DNA from: an uncultured Collinsella sp.
Lineage (GTDB): Bacteria; Actinomycetota; Coriobacteriia; Coriobacteriales; Coriobacteriaceae
Assembly (NCBI GenBank): GCA_900551625.1
Contig: URWZ01000083.1
Coordinates: 1-6,971 of the forward strand
Length of the DNA stretch: 6,971 bases
Direction: 5' to 3'
Both the position numbers and the translations under genes were made by a program. The notes below the pieces were generated by a model. The model was not told the DNA's origin. It did not search any database and saw only the letters and a list, made by a program, of their open reading frames with translations. Numbering within the stretch: position 1 is the stretch's first letter; every line of letters starts with the position of its first letter. This document shows positions 1 through 6,558 of this stretch, piece after piece.

Positions 1-780
1 AGAGACAGCCTTGATAACCGGTTCGTCCTCAAAGACCTCGTCGACGATATCCCAAGGCGGCAGCTCCTCGTCGTCTTCAACCTTCTCGGCAACGGCGGCT
101 TTGACCTTGGCGAGCGCTACGGCCGTGTTGGCGCCGTGCTCTTCAGCGACCTCCTCGACCACGCGCGTCACCGTGTCGATGACCTCCTTACCCGAAACGC
201 CCGTGTCGCATTGCAGCAGGCCGTCGGGAATGAGCATGCGATCCTCGCCGGCAATCTTGCGCTTCTTGTCCACGTAGCCGATCTCCATGGTGCTTGCGCG
301 CACGATGGCATAGCTCGGCACCTTTTGCGAGGGGTTCGGCAGAATGGCGTAGTGGCGCGCGATGTCGTTGCGCACCTCCCCCTCCTCGCGGCCCACTTCG
401 TGCATAAAAGCCTGCTTGGAGCCCAGCAGCATCACGGCAAACCAGCGGGCATCCTCATCGTCGTCAAAATCGGCCACGAGCACGTCGGTGGACTCGGCTT
501 TCTCGGCTTTGGTGAGCTCGGAAGAGATAAACTCCGCAATCTGCTGCGACAGGTCCACGAACTCGCGCTCGCCAAAGAAATAGCCCTTGAGCTCGCCGCC
601 AAACGCAGAGTTCTCGGCAAACGTGGCGCGTTTATTGTCGGCCGAGGTGCGTGCACGGCGCAGATGCGTGGTTACGAAATTGCGCACGGCACGGCTTTCG
701 GTATCGAGCTCGCGCTGGCTCATAACGTTGACGGCAGAGTCAAAGTCCAGGATATGCAGAATCGCGTGATTGATTTTCAT
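1..780 (-). CDS. Nucleoid-associated protein, NA37/NdpA (YejK-like) family; 3' end beyond the window
   Basis: The reading frame is open from an ATG at 780 to the left edge, giving 260 residues with no stop, so the C-terminus is missing. It opens with MKINHAILHILDF, which I recognise as the typical start of NA37-family proteins (Pfam NA37; E. coli YejK is the best known member). These are cytoplasmic proteins that associate with the nucleoid, and their molecular role is poorly defined. Other visible features are an acidic stretch at residues 105-110 (FDDDED), a YAIVRASTMEIGYVDKKRKI segment at about 157-176, and an acidic C-terminal part (about 209-254). No signal peptide or membrane segment is seen. 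Family members are usually about 330-350 residues, so roughly a quarter is lost. An in-frame ATG at 789 would add MPY. I prefer 780 because the family match starts there and GGA lies about 10 nt upstream; the SD is weak for either start. The family call comes from recognition of the N-terminus and is moderately firm; the function is known only at family level. Confidence 0.8.
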   Translation of the reverse strand, partial: MKINHAILHILDFDSAVNVMSQRELDTESRAVRNFVTTHLRRARTSADNKRATFAENSAFGGELKGYFFGEREFVDLSQQIAEFISSELTKAEKAESTDVLVADFDDDEDARWFAVMLLGSKQAFMHEVGREEGEVRNDIARHYAILPNPSQKVPSYAIVRASTMEIGYVDKKRKIAGEDRMLIPDGLLQCDTGVSGKEVIDTVTRVVEEVAEEHGANTAVALAKVKAAVAEKVEDDEELPPWDIVDEVFEDEPVIKAVS

Positions 781-818
781 ATACGGCATTCCGTTCTAGA
801 TCGATTTCGGCACGAACC

Positions 819-824
819 AGTATA
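819..824 (-). promoter_or_regulatory. Possible -10 box (TATACT) of the NA37-family gene
   Basis: The minus strand reads TATACT, one base from the TATAAT consensus, about 39 bp before the start codon at 780. It lies between the gene and the REP-like repeat at 855-889. I could not find a convincing -35 hexamer 16-18 bp upstream, where the sequence is very GC-rich, so this is a weak call. Confidence 0.3.
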
Positions 825-854
825 GCGGTCGAGCCCGCCCCAGGCGCATCGAAG

Positions 855-889
855 ATTGGTGCATCGGGGACAGGTTGCTTTGCACCAAT
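855..889 (+). repeat. REP-like palindromic repeat, copy 1
   Basis: Perfect 9-bp inverted arms, ATTGGTGCA (855-863) and TGCACCAAT (881-889), enclose a 17-nt centre TCGGGGACAGGTTGCTT. It shares arms, centre length and 13 of 17 centre bases with a second copy at 2070-2100 in the same orientation. The GGGGNCAGGTT core in short intergenic palindromes resembles the REP family associated with REP-associated tyrosine transposases (RAYT); that link comes from memory of similar elements. Copy 1 begins 2 bp past the DUF2974 gene's stop codon, so in that transcript it would form a 3' stem-loop. It lacks a U-tract and is not a standard terminator. Confidence 0.7.
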
Positions 890-891
890 GG

Positions 892-2052
892 CTAGCGCAG
901 GAGCTCGGACTGCCAAGCCTCGAGCTGTTCTGCCAAACTCTTGCCGGCGGCGGGCATGTCGATCTGGGGTCGTTTGGGCAGCAGCGCACACTTAAGAATT
1001 GCCACGATGGTCTGCGAGACAAAGCGTCGCGTATCCTTGTCAAACCCTTGCGCAGCCTGGAGCATCACGGGCAGGCTCTCGCGCAGATTCCCAGCGATAT
1101 CCGCAAACCGCTCAGCACCCGTAGCCTCAAACACGGAGAACAACGCATCTACAAAACGCTCGCGCTCGCTAGGCGAAACTGCAAGCAGCATCTCGCGAAT
1201 GGAGCCATCAACGTATCGAGCACCGGCGGACAGGCGCTCACAGTACACGAAGTCGCGACCATCAACCACCCAGCTAAAGGGATTGTGCTGCAGCAGACTG
1301 AACTCGGTGCTCTCAACGATGGCATAGTCCTCCTGCGTCTCGAACATCATGCCAAAGATCGACGACCGAGGTAGCGTCTTGTCGATTCGACCGGAAAGAT
1401 CGGCAAAGGCGTTGCCGTTCAGAAACTCCTCGACGAAACCCGGACCATCATGGGAATACGCCCGTTCGATTCGCGCACGGGCGACATCGGAGCACATCGC
1501 CGCACCGTACACCGCAAGGTTTCCACCCTTGGAATGACCTCCGCACAAAAGCGGCCCGTCAATCGCATCCGCCGCCTCGTCCACATAACGCGCCGCGGAT
1601 TCCTGGGCCGGCACAGGATACCGGAACGCCATGTTAAAGTCCTCTTTCCAGCCCACAATCGTGCTGTCGGTCCCCCGGAAGGAAAGATAGCTAAACCCCG
1701 CCGGAAACCGGAACGCCATGGCTGCAAACTGCTCTGTCGCCACCACATCGCTCACGGCACGATAGCCGCAAACGTGCACGCCACGGTAGCGAGGGCTTGC
1801 TGCCACGGCCTCCAACAAGGCCCTGCTCCCCTCTGGATCCCACAAGTCGTCAATCATGTCCCGGTAGCACTCGGCACGCAGCAGCTCGCGTACGTCTAGG
1901 CCCTGCCAGTTCGTCAGCTCCGCCATATCACCCGGCAAACGCAAATAGGACAACCACGCAAAGACGAGGCTATCCACCGCGCAGAACGGCCTCTCCTCAA
2001 ACGGATCAAACGCCGTCTGGGCATAGGTCAAAAAATTAGGCGAATCCGACAT
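892..2052 (-). CDS. DUF2974 (Mbeg1-like) family protein with alpha/beta-hydrolase fold
   Basis: This is a complete 386-residue protein. The N-terminal part (about 10-50) has the FCAVDSLVFAWLSYL segment typical of DUF2974. FSYLSFRGTD at 120-129 and the nucleophile elbow GGHSKGG at 171-177 follow. Ser174 is the predicted nucleophile, and Asp202 (HDGPG) and His256 (LLQHNPFSW) are candidates for the rest of a triad. This is a lipase-like hydrolase pattern. The natural substrate of the family is unknown to me, so I assign no reaction. There is no signal peptide or transmembrane helix, so it is probably cytoplasmic. The ATG at 2052 has GGGAGGG at 2055-2061, a strong SD with slightly short spacing. 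The gene sits between two REP-like repeats. The lactate dehydrogenase terminator ends only about 47 bp upstream, leaving almost no room for a private promoter. The C-terminal quarter (about 290-386) is helical-looking and shows no known motif. The family call is firm, the function is not. Confidence 0.88.
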   Translation of the reverse strand: MSDSPNFLTYAQTAFDPFEERPFCAVDSLVFAWLSYLRLPGDMAELTNWQGLDVRELLRAECYRDMIDDLWDPEGSRALLEAVAASPRYRGVHVCGYRAVSDVVATEQFAAMAFRFPAGFSYLSFRGTDSTIVGWKEDFNMAFRYPVPAQESAARYVDEAADAIDGPLLCGGHSKGGNLAVYGAAMCSDVARARIERAYSHDGPGFVEEFLNGNAFADLSGRIDKTLPRSSIFGMMFETQEDYAIVESTEFSLLQHNPFSWVVDGRDFVYCERLSAGARYVDGSIREMLLAVSPSERERFVDALFSVFEATGAERFADIAGNLRESLPVMLQAAQGFDKDTRRFVSQTIVAILKCALLPKRPQIDMPAAGKSLAEQLEAWQSELLR

Positions 2053-2069
2053 GGCCCTCCCATCAACTA

Positions 2070-2100
2070 TGGTGCATTGGGGTCAGGTTACCTTGCACCA
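2070..2100 (+). repeat. REP-like palindromic repeat, copy 2
   Basis: Arms TGGTGCA (2070-2076) and TGCACCA (2094-2100) enclose a 17-nt centre TTGGGGTCAGGTTACCT. It is a diverged copy of the element at 855-889, with the same orientation and centre length. It is wedged between the lactate dehydrogenase terminator (T-run starting at 2104) and the SD of the DUF2974 gene (2055-2061). On the minus strand it therefore forms a hairpin 17 nt before that gene's start codon. Confidence 0.7.
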
Positions 2101-2135
2101 AAAAGGCGCCCGGGCCGTGTGGACCCGGACGCCTT
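2100..2135 (-). terminator. Rho-independent terminator of the lactate dehydrogenase gene
   Basis: On the minus strand the 12-bp arms 2124-2135 and 2103-2114 pair around a 9-nt loop. All pairs are Watson-Crick except one G-U. A run of five T (2104-2100) follows, overlapping the stem end by two. It begins 31 bp after the stop codon at 2167 and abuts the REP-like repeat. Confidence 0.88.
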
Positions 2136-2166
2136 CATTGTAACTTTTTGCTCTAGCAAGCTTGAT

Positions 2167-3117
2167 TTAGCAGGAGAAGTCGACGCTGTCGATGATGTCC
2201 TTGAGGGCCTTTGCAGAGGCGGTGAGCTCATGCTGCTCGCCATCGTTCAGCGGCACGGGGACGCGGCAGACAACGCCGTCGCGGCCAACGACCGTCGGCA
2301 TGGAGATGGCAAGATCGGACAGGCCATACTCGCCCACCATGAGCGAGGAAACGGGCAGAACGGTCTGCTCATCGCGCATGACGGCAGTGCAGATGCGCTT
2401 AACGGCCATGGCGACGCCGTAGTAGGTGGCGTGCTTCTTCTCGATGATGGTGTAGGCGGAGTTCTTGACGTCCTCGGCGATGCGCTTCTCGGCAGCCTCA
2501 TGCTCCAGATGACCGTGAAGCTCGCAGAAGGTGTTCAGCGGCACGCCGGCAACCTGGGCGCTGGACCAAGCGACAAACTCGGAGTCGCCGTGCTCGCCCA
2601 TGACATAGGCCTGGACATCGCGCGGGTCAACCTCGACGTGGGCACCAAGCATCTGCTGCAGGCGGCCGGTGTCGAGCACGGTGCCGGAACCGATGACGTG
2701 GCCCTCGGGCAGGCCGGACATCTTGATGGCGGCGTAGGTCAGAACATCGACCGGGTTGGAGACGATGAGCAGAATGCCGTCGAAGCCGGACTTCTTAATC
2801 TCGGGAATAATGGACTTAAAGATGCTGACGTTCTTGTTGACCAAGTCCAGGCGGGTCTCACCGGGCTTCTGGGCAGCGCCAGCAGTGACGACGATCATGG
2901 CGGCGTCGGCGACATCGGAATAATCGCCGGCGTAGATCTTCATCGGCTCGGCAAACGTCATGCCGTGCGCAATATCCAGAGCCTCACCCTCAGCGCGGTT
3001 CTTGTCCACGTCGATGAGAACCATCTCGGAGAACAGACCACTCTGCATCAGCGCGAACGCCGAAGACGAACCGACGAAACCGCAGCCGACAATAGCGACC
3101 TTCTTCTCGTTAACCAT
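2167..3117 (-). CDS. ldh: L-lactate dehydrogenase (NAD-dependent)
   Basis: This 316-residue protein, the normal length for the family, interconverts pyruvate and lactate in the cytoplasm with NADH/NAD+, the usual route for reoxidising NADH in fermenters. The Rossmann motif is GCGFVG (11-16), with Asp36 after the second strand (LIDVD), as expected for NAD binding. The mobile loop AGAAQKPGETR (79-89) carries Gln83, the residue that selects pyruvate over oxaloacetate and so separates lactate from malate dehydrogenases. Asp149 and Arg152 (VLDTGR) and the proton donor His176 (GEHGDSE) complete the active site. Near the substrate threonine, KKHATYY (227-233) has His229 where many relatives have Gly, a small oddity. 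The start is the ATG at 3117, because GGGAG sits 6 nt upstream and the product then begins MVNEKKVAIVG as family members do; an in-frame ATG at 3195 would add 26 unrelated residues. A hairpin lies in the leader and a terminator follows the stop. No Rex-type operator (TTGTGAA-N4-TTCACAA) is visible upstream. Confidence 0.95.
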   Translation of the reverse strand: MVNEKKVAIVGCGFVGSSSAFALMQSGLFSEMVLIDVDKNRAEGEALDIAHGMTFAEPMKIYAGDYSDVADAAMIVVTAGAAQKPGETRLDLVNKNVSIFKSIIPEIKKSGFDGILLIVSNPVDVLTYAAIKMSGLPEGHVIGSGTVLDTGRLQQMLGAHVEVDPRDVQAYVMGEHGDSEFVAWSSAQVAGVPLNTFCELHGHLEHEAAEKRIAEDVKNSAYTIIEKKHATYYGVAMAVKRICTAVMRDEQTVLPVSSLMVGEYGLSDLAISMPTVVGRDGVVCRVPVPLNDGEQHELTASAKALKDIIDSVDFSC

Positions 3118-3123
3118 TAGAAA

Positions 3124-3128
3124 CTCCC
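3124..3128 (-). promoter_or_regulatory. SD that fixes the lactate dehydrogenase start
   Basis: GGGAG on the minus strand, six bases before the ATG at 3117. It supports that start over the in-frame ATG at 3195. Confidence 0.7.
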
Positions 3129-3143
3129 ATCTCTCTCCACAAA

Positions 3144-3174
3144 CAAGCCGCCCGGGAACGACCCGAGCGGCTTG
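3144..3174 (-). promoter_or_regulatory. GC-rich leader hairpin before the lactate dehydrogenase gene
   Basis: The 13-bp arms 3162-3174 and 3144-3156 pair on the minus strand with one G-U, around the loop TCGTT. Only TTTG follows, so the U-tract is poor. The stem ends 26 nt before the start codon, leaving no space for a promoter, so the mRNA must start upstream and carry the hairpin. It may be the aminotransferase terminator, a leader attenuator or a 5' stabilising stem; the sequence does not decide. Confidence 0.6.
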
Positions 3175-3292
3175 CCGTAATCCCAATACATCCAATCGGG
3201 ACTTTGATTATGCTCCTATTCGCAGCCAAATATCGACCGTTTGCCGAAATTATTTGCAGAATTCGTAAAATAACTGCACGAAATCGGTTTCG

Positions 3293-3316
3293 AGCTATTG
3301 ACGAGCCGAAATAGCT
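3293..3316 (-). other. Short inverted repeat just after the aminotransferase stop codon
   Basis: AGCTATT (3293-3299) and AATAGCT (3310-3316) are perfect 7-bp arms around a 10-nt loop, starting 2 nt past the stop codon on the minus strand. There is no T-run, so it is not a standard terminator. The AT-rich DNA beyond it (about 3205-3290) is the likely site of the lactate dehydrogenase promoter; I found no clean -35/-10 pair in it. Confidence 0.3.
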
Positions 3317-3318
3317 TT

Positions 3319-4482
3319 CTAATACAGGCCCGCTTCGCGGATGGCCTCGACAGCCAAAGCGATCTGGTCGGGCGGCAAAACCAGCGCCATACGCACGTGT
3401 CCCTCGCCCGAAGGACCAAAGCTCGCGCCCGGCGTCACCACAACGCCGGCCTTCTCCATAAGCTCCTCGCAAAACGCCATGGAATCGGTGCGGCCACCGG
3501 GAAGCTTGGCCCACACAAACATAGAGCCATGCGCGTTGGGGCGCTCCCAGCCCAAGCCCTCAAGACCGTCGCACAGGGCGTCGCGGCGCTCCTGGTACTT
3601 CAGACGCTGCGCCTCGACTTCATCGCGCGGACCGTTCAGGCAGGCGATGGCGGCCTTCTGGATCGGGAAGAACATGCCAAAGTCGATCTGGCTGCGCAGC
3701 TTGGCAAAGGCAGAGACCACGTCCTCTCGGCCGACCAAAAAGCCGATGCGGGCACCGGTGACGTTAAACGACTTGGAGAGCGAGAAGAACTCAACGCCCA
3801 CCTCGAGCGCACCGGGATACTGCAAGAAGCTGCCGCCGGGCTCGCCGTCAAACACGATGTCGGAGTATGCGTTGTCGTGAACGATGAGCAGGTCGTGCTC
3901 GCGGGCAAAAGCGATGATCTCCTCGTAGACCTCGGGCGTGCCCACCGAGCCCACCGGGTTGGCGGGCAGCGACACGATCATATACTTGGCGCGGTCGGCC
4001 ACTTCGGGATCGATGCCCGCCACATAGGGCAGGTAATTGTGCTCGGCAACCAGCGGATAGTACTCGAGCTTGGCATCGGCGATCTTGGCACCCGCCTCAA
4101 AGACCGGGTAGCACGGATCGGGAACCAAAATAGTGTCGCCCGGATCGAGCAGGGCCAGGCCCAAATGGCCCACGCCCTCCTGCGTGCCGTTGCACGACTG
4201 CACCATGGACGGCGTAATGCCCGAAACGCCAAAGCGACGCTCATAGTAATCGCACACGGCCTGCTTGAGTTCGGGCAGGTCACGCAGGGCATACTTCCAC
4301 ATCTCGGGATCTTGGGCTGCTTGCGTGAGCGCCTCGACCACGTGGTCGTACGGCTTAAAGTCGGGCGTGCCCACGCTCATGTTGTAAATGGTCTTGCCCT
4401 GAGCCTTCAGCGCGAGAAGCTTGTTGTTGAGCGAGGCGAAGACCTCCGCGCCAAAGCGGTCGAGACGCTGCGATGCCTGCAT
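3319..4482 (-). CDS. PLP-dependent class I/II aminotransferase (LL-diaminopimelate aminotransferase-like)
   Basis: This 387-residue protein has the fold-type I layout and a usual length for the family. In order it has MSVGTPDFKPYDHVVEAL (35-52, substrate-side glycine loop), NGTQEG (98-103, phosphate binding), LPANPVGS (172-179, Asn175 for the PLP ring), HDNAYSD (202-208, Asp203 pairs with the pyridine nitrogen, Tyr206), SLSKSFN (234-240, Lys237 forms the Schiff base), and VRMALV (363-368, Arg364 binds the substrate carboxylate). It should move an amino group from an amino acid to a 2-oxo acid in the cytoplasm. The overall style resembles DapL and alanine/aspartate aminotransferases, but subfamily and substrate cannot be settled by eye, so I give no gene symbol. 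The ATG at 4482 is preferred because AAAGGTGG lies just upstream; the in-frame ATG at 4572 would add 30 residues encoded across a terminator-like hairpin. It follows nadE, with that hairpin between them. Confidence 0.9.
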   Translation of the reverse strand: MQASQRLDRFGAEVFASLNNKLLALKAQGKTIYNMSVGTPDFKPYDHVVEALTQAAQDPEMWKYALRDLPELKQAVCDYYERRFGVSGITPSMVQSCNGTQEGVGHLGLALLDPGDTILVPDPCYPVFEAGAKIADAKLEYYPLVAEHNYLPYVAGIDPEVADRAKYMIVSLPANPVGSVGTPEVYEEIIAFAREHDLLIVHDNAYSDIVFDGEPGGSFLQYPGALEVGVEFFSLSKSFNVTGARIGFLVGREDVVSAFAKLRSQIDFGMFFPIQKAAIACLNGPRDEVEAQRLKYQERRDALCDGLEGLGWERPNAHGSMFVWAKLPGGRTDSMAFCEELMEKAGVVVTPGASFGPSGEGHVRMALVLPPDQIALAVEAIREAGLY

Positions 4483-4486
4483 GGTG

Positions 4487-4494
4487 CCACCTTT
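4487..4494 (-). promoter_or_regulatory. SD that fixes the aminotransferase start
   Basis: AAAGGTGG on the minus strand, ending 4 bases before the ATG at 4482. It supports that start over the upstream ATG at 4572, whose reading would run through the hairpin at 4507-4532. Confidence 0.7.
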
Positions 4495-4501
4495 CGATAT
4501 G

Positions 4502-4532
4502 AAAAACGCGGCGCTCCGACAAGAGCGCCGCG
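4502..4532 (-). terminator. Terminator-like hairpin between nadE and the aminotransferase gene (possible attenuator)
   Basis: Perfect 10-bp arms CGCGGCGCTC and GAGCGCCGCG (minus strand 4532-4523 and 4516-4507) enclose the loop TTGTCG and are followed by TTTTT (4506-4502). The structure has all parts of a Rho-independent terminator and lies about 70 bp after the nadE stop. It ends 19 nt before the aminotransferase ATG, so any transcript of that gene must start at or upstream of the hairpin and read through it. Confidence 0.75.
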
Positions 4533-4549
4533 CGATACGGGCCATCAGA

Positions 4550-4572
4550 TTGCAAAAGTGTAACGCTTGCAA
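4550..4572. other. Paired TTGCAA motif, operator-like
   Basis: TTGCAA occurs at 4550-4555 and 4567-4572, 17 bp apart. Each is itself a palindrome, so together they form a symmetric site. It lies where the aminotransferase promoter would have to be, upstream of the hairpin. It could be an operator or chance; no regulator can be named. Confidence 0.25.
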
Positions 4573-4600
4573 CCCCCGTATTGGTTCAATTTAGCCAACC

Positions 4601-6541
4601 TTAGTCAATTGCATTGAGCGCATCGATCTGCGCAAGCCACAGACGCGAGCTGGCGTCACTCGGCATACGCCAATCGCCGCGCGGGCTGAGCGTCACCGAG
4701 CCCACCTTGGGACCATCGGGCAGGCAGCTGCGCTTAAACTGCTGGGCAAAGAAGCGACGATAGAACGTACGCAACCACGTGTGGACGGTCTTGGCGTCGT
4801 AGACGCCCTCGAAGCTCTTGAGCGCCATGCGGTAGATCTTGCCCGGCTCAAAGCCAAAACGCAGCAGGTAGTAGAGGAAGTAGTCGTGCAGCTCGTACGG
4901 GCCCACCAAATCCTCGGTCTTCTGCTTTATCTCTCCATTTTCATCGGCAGGTATCAATTCTGGACTAATAGGAGTATTGACAATATCGATCAACGTATCC
5001 CGCGCCTCGCCTACCAGCTCATTCTCGGCAACCCAGCTCACCAAATACTTAACCAAAGTTTTGGGAATACTTGTTGAGATAGCATACATCGACATGTGAT
5101 CACCATTATATGTGGCCCAACCTAATGCCAATTCAGACAAATCCCCGGTTCCTATAACCAATCCTCCGGTCTGGTTCGCTATATCCATCAAAATTTGTGT
5201 ACGTTCCCGCGCTTGGGAATTTTCGTAAGTAATATCTTGGATTGAAATATCGTGGTCAATATCTTTAAAATGAAGCTCACAAGCCTCCCGAATAGAAATT
5301 TCCCGAATAGTTATACCCAACGAACGCATTAACATCATAGCATTATGATAGGTACGACCTGTCGTCCCGAATCCCGGCATAGTCACACCTATTATCTTCT
5401 CTCGATTCCAACCGAGTTTATCGAGTGTTCTGACTGCGACCAACAAAGCCAATGTCGAATCTAAACCGCCCGAAATACCGAGAACCACACTTTGAGCTTG
5501 GGTATGTACCAACCTCTTGGCTAACCCCGAACTTTGCATATCGAGTATTTCGGCACAACGTTCGTTCAAGACCAACGAATCGGAAGGCACAAAAGGGAAA
5601 GCCCCCACCTTACGGGTCAACCGCAATGGAATATCGTTTAAGACAAACGGAATGAAACGTGCATCTCTGCCATGTGCCCAAGCTCCCTTTGCAAACGAAG
5701 TCATCACTCTTCTCTCCGTACGCAACCGCTCCACATCGATTTCACTTACTACAAGTTGAGGCGTTGAAGAAAAACGCTTCGATTCGGCAAGAATACTACC
5801 ATTCTCTACAACAAGGCCATTCCCTGCAAATACCAAATCGGTAGAAGACTCTCCAAACCCGGCCGAAGCATAAACATATCCAGCCACACACCTCGCCGAT
5901 TGTTGCCGGACAAGAGAAAGAAGATAAGAGTGTTTCCCTATCAACTCATTCGTAGCCGACAAATTTACTATAATATCTGCACCTTGCTGTACAAGATATG
6001 AACTGGGAGGTATAGGGACCCATAAATCTTCGCACAATTCTACTCCCACGACAACACCTGCACTCTCAAATAATAAATCTGTACCGAACGGAACTCTATC
6101 ACCACATAGTTCAATAGTATCGATCGTTGCCGAAATACCAGAAGTAAACCAACGTTCCTCATAAAATTCCTTATAATTGGGCAAATAGCTTTTGGGAACG
6201 ACTCCCAATATTTTACCCGATTGGAATACTACGGCACAATTATATAAACAATTCCCAGCAGCCACAGGCATTCCCACGATACATAATATCGGATAATCGC
6301 TAGTCTCCTCCACCAACAGAGACAAAGCCTTTCGAGCCTGTTCCAATAAAAGCGTATGGCCGAATAAATCGCCACAAGTGTAGGCTGTTATAGAAAGTTC
6401 CGGGAAAACAATAATTTGTACATTTCGATGAACAGCCTCTATTATCTGATTATATATTTCTCTCTCATTATATATACAATCGGCTATCTCCACACGAGGA
6501 ATCGCCGCTGCCACTTTTACAAATCCAAAATTTTGTCCCAT
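4601..6541 (-). CDS. nadE: Glutamine-dependent NAD+ synthetase; coding sequence chimeric between two phyla
   Basis: This 646-residue cytoplasmic enzyme makes NAD+ from nicotinic acid adenine dinucleotide, ATP and glutamine, the last step of NAD synthesis. The N-terminal nitrilase-type glutaminase domain (about 5-280) has the triad Glu48 (FPELS), Lys117 (VPKSYLPNY) and Cys170 (ELCED). The C-terminal synthetase domain has the ATP-pyrophosphatase loop SGGLDST (357-363), GTGDLSELALGW (464-475), and the conserved tail KRSCLPDGPKVGSV / SPRGDWRMPSDASS (603-632). The start is the ATG at 6541, because GFVKVAAAIP (residues 6-15) is the usual family opening and a Bacteroidales promoter begins 18 bp upstream; the ATG at 6589 lies inside that promoter. 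No SD is seen. Codons to about residue 538 are AT-ended (ACT CCT ATT AGT CCA). From about 539 they become GC-ended (GGC CCG TAC GAG CTG). The reading frame is intact across the change, which falls in a highly conserved stretch. The enzyme call is very secure; that this exact gene exists in one cell is doubtful. Confidence 0.93.
   Translation of the reverse strand: MGQNFGFVKVAAAIPRVEIADCIYNEREIYNQIIEAVHRNVQIIVFPELSITAYTCGDLFGHTLLLEQARKALSLLVEETSDYPILCIVGMPVAAGNCLYNCAVVFQSGKILGVVPKSYLPNYKEFYEERWFTSGISATIDTIELCGDRVPFGTDLLFESAGVVVGVELCEDLWVPIPPSSYLVQQGADIIVNLSATNELIGKHSYLLSLVRQQSARCVAGYVYASAGFGESSTDLVFAGNGLVVENGSILAESKRFSSTPQLVVSEIDVERLRTERRVMTSFAKGAWAHGRDARFIPFVLNDIPLRLTRKVGAFPFVPSDSLVLNERCAEILDMQSSGLAKRLVHTQAQSVVLGISGGLDSTLALLVAVRTLDKLGWNREKIIGVTMPGFGTTGRTYHNAMMLMRSLGITIREISIREACELHFKDIDHDISIQDITYENSQARERTQILMDIANQTGGLVIGTGDLSELALGWATYNGDHMSMYAISTSIPKTLVKYLVSWVAENELVGEARDTLIDIVNTPISPELIPADENGEIKQKTEDLVGPYELHDYFLYYLLRFGFEPGKIYRMALKSFEGVYDAKTVHTWLRTFYRRFFAQQFKRSCLPDGPKVGSVTLSPRGDWRMPSDASSRLWLAQIDALNAID
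4900..4930. other. Probable chimeric junction (actinobacterial left, Bacteroidales right)
   Basis: Codon style flips within about 30 bp, over the stretch encoding KQKTEDLVG (residues 539-547). To the left are high-GC codons, SD-led genes and REP-like repeats. To the right are AT-ended codons, a Bacteroidota promoter and no SD. These residues are among the most conserved in NadE, so two distant species can share a run of identical bases here long enough for an assembler to merge them. The exact break cannot be placed by eye. Confidence 0.75.
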
Positions 6542-6558
6542 ACTTTGATTAGTTTTGA

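Noticed and set aside
2077..3120. Long plus-strand open frame (347 codons) opposite lactate dehydrogenase
   Set aside because: It is the shadow of a GC-rich gene in the opposite strand. The product is low-complexity (G, D, L, A rich) and matches no family I know, while the minus strand has a complete lactate dehydrogenase active site and SD.
3118..3195. Longer lactate dehydrogenase start at 3195
   Set aside because: It would translate through the leader hairpin and add 26 residues unlike any lactate dehydrogenase; the ATG at 3117 has a good SD.
3205..3290. Rex-type redox operator before lactate dehydrogenase
   Set aside because: I looked for TTGTGAA-N4-TTCACAA and found only loose TGCA/TTATTT repeats with no matching symmetry.
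4491..4522. Promoter overlapping the aminotransferase leader hairpin (TTGTCG, 17 bp, TATCGA)
   Set aside because: The -10 match is poor (3 of 6), and transcription would start at or after the SD.
3298..4563. Plus-strand open frame (421 codons) opposite the aminotransferase
   Set aside because: It is again an antisense shadow caused by codon bias; the minus-strand gene has all PLP-binding motifs. The same applies to the plus-strand frame at 136-825 opposite the NA37-family gene.
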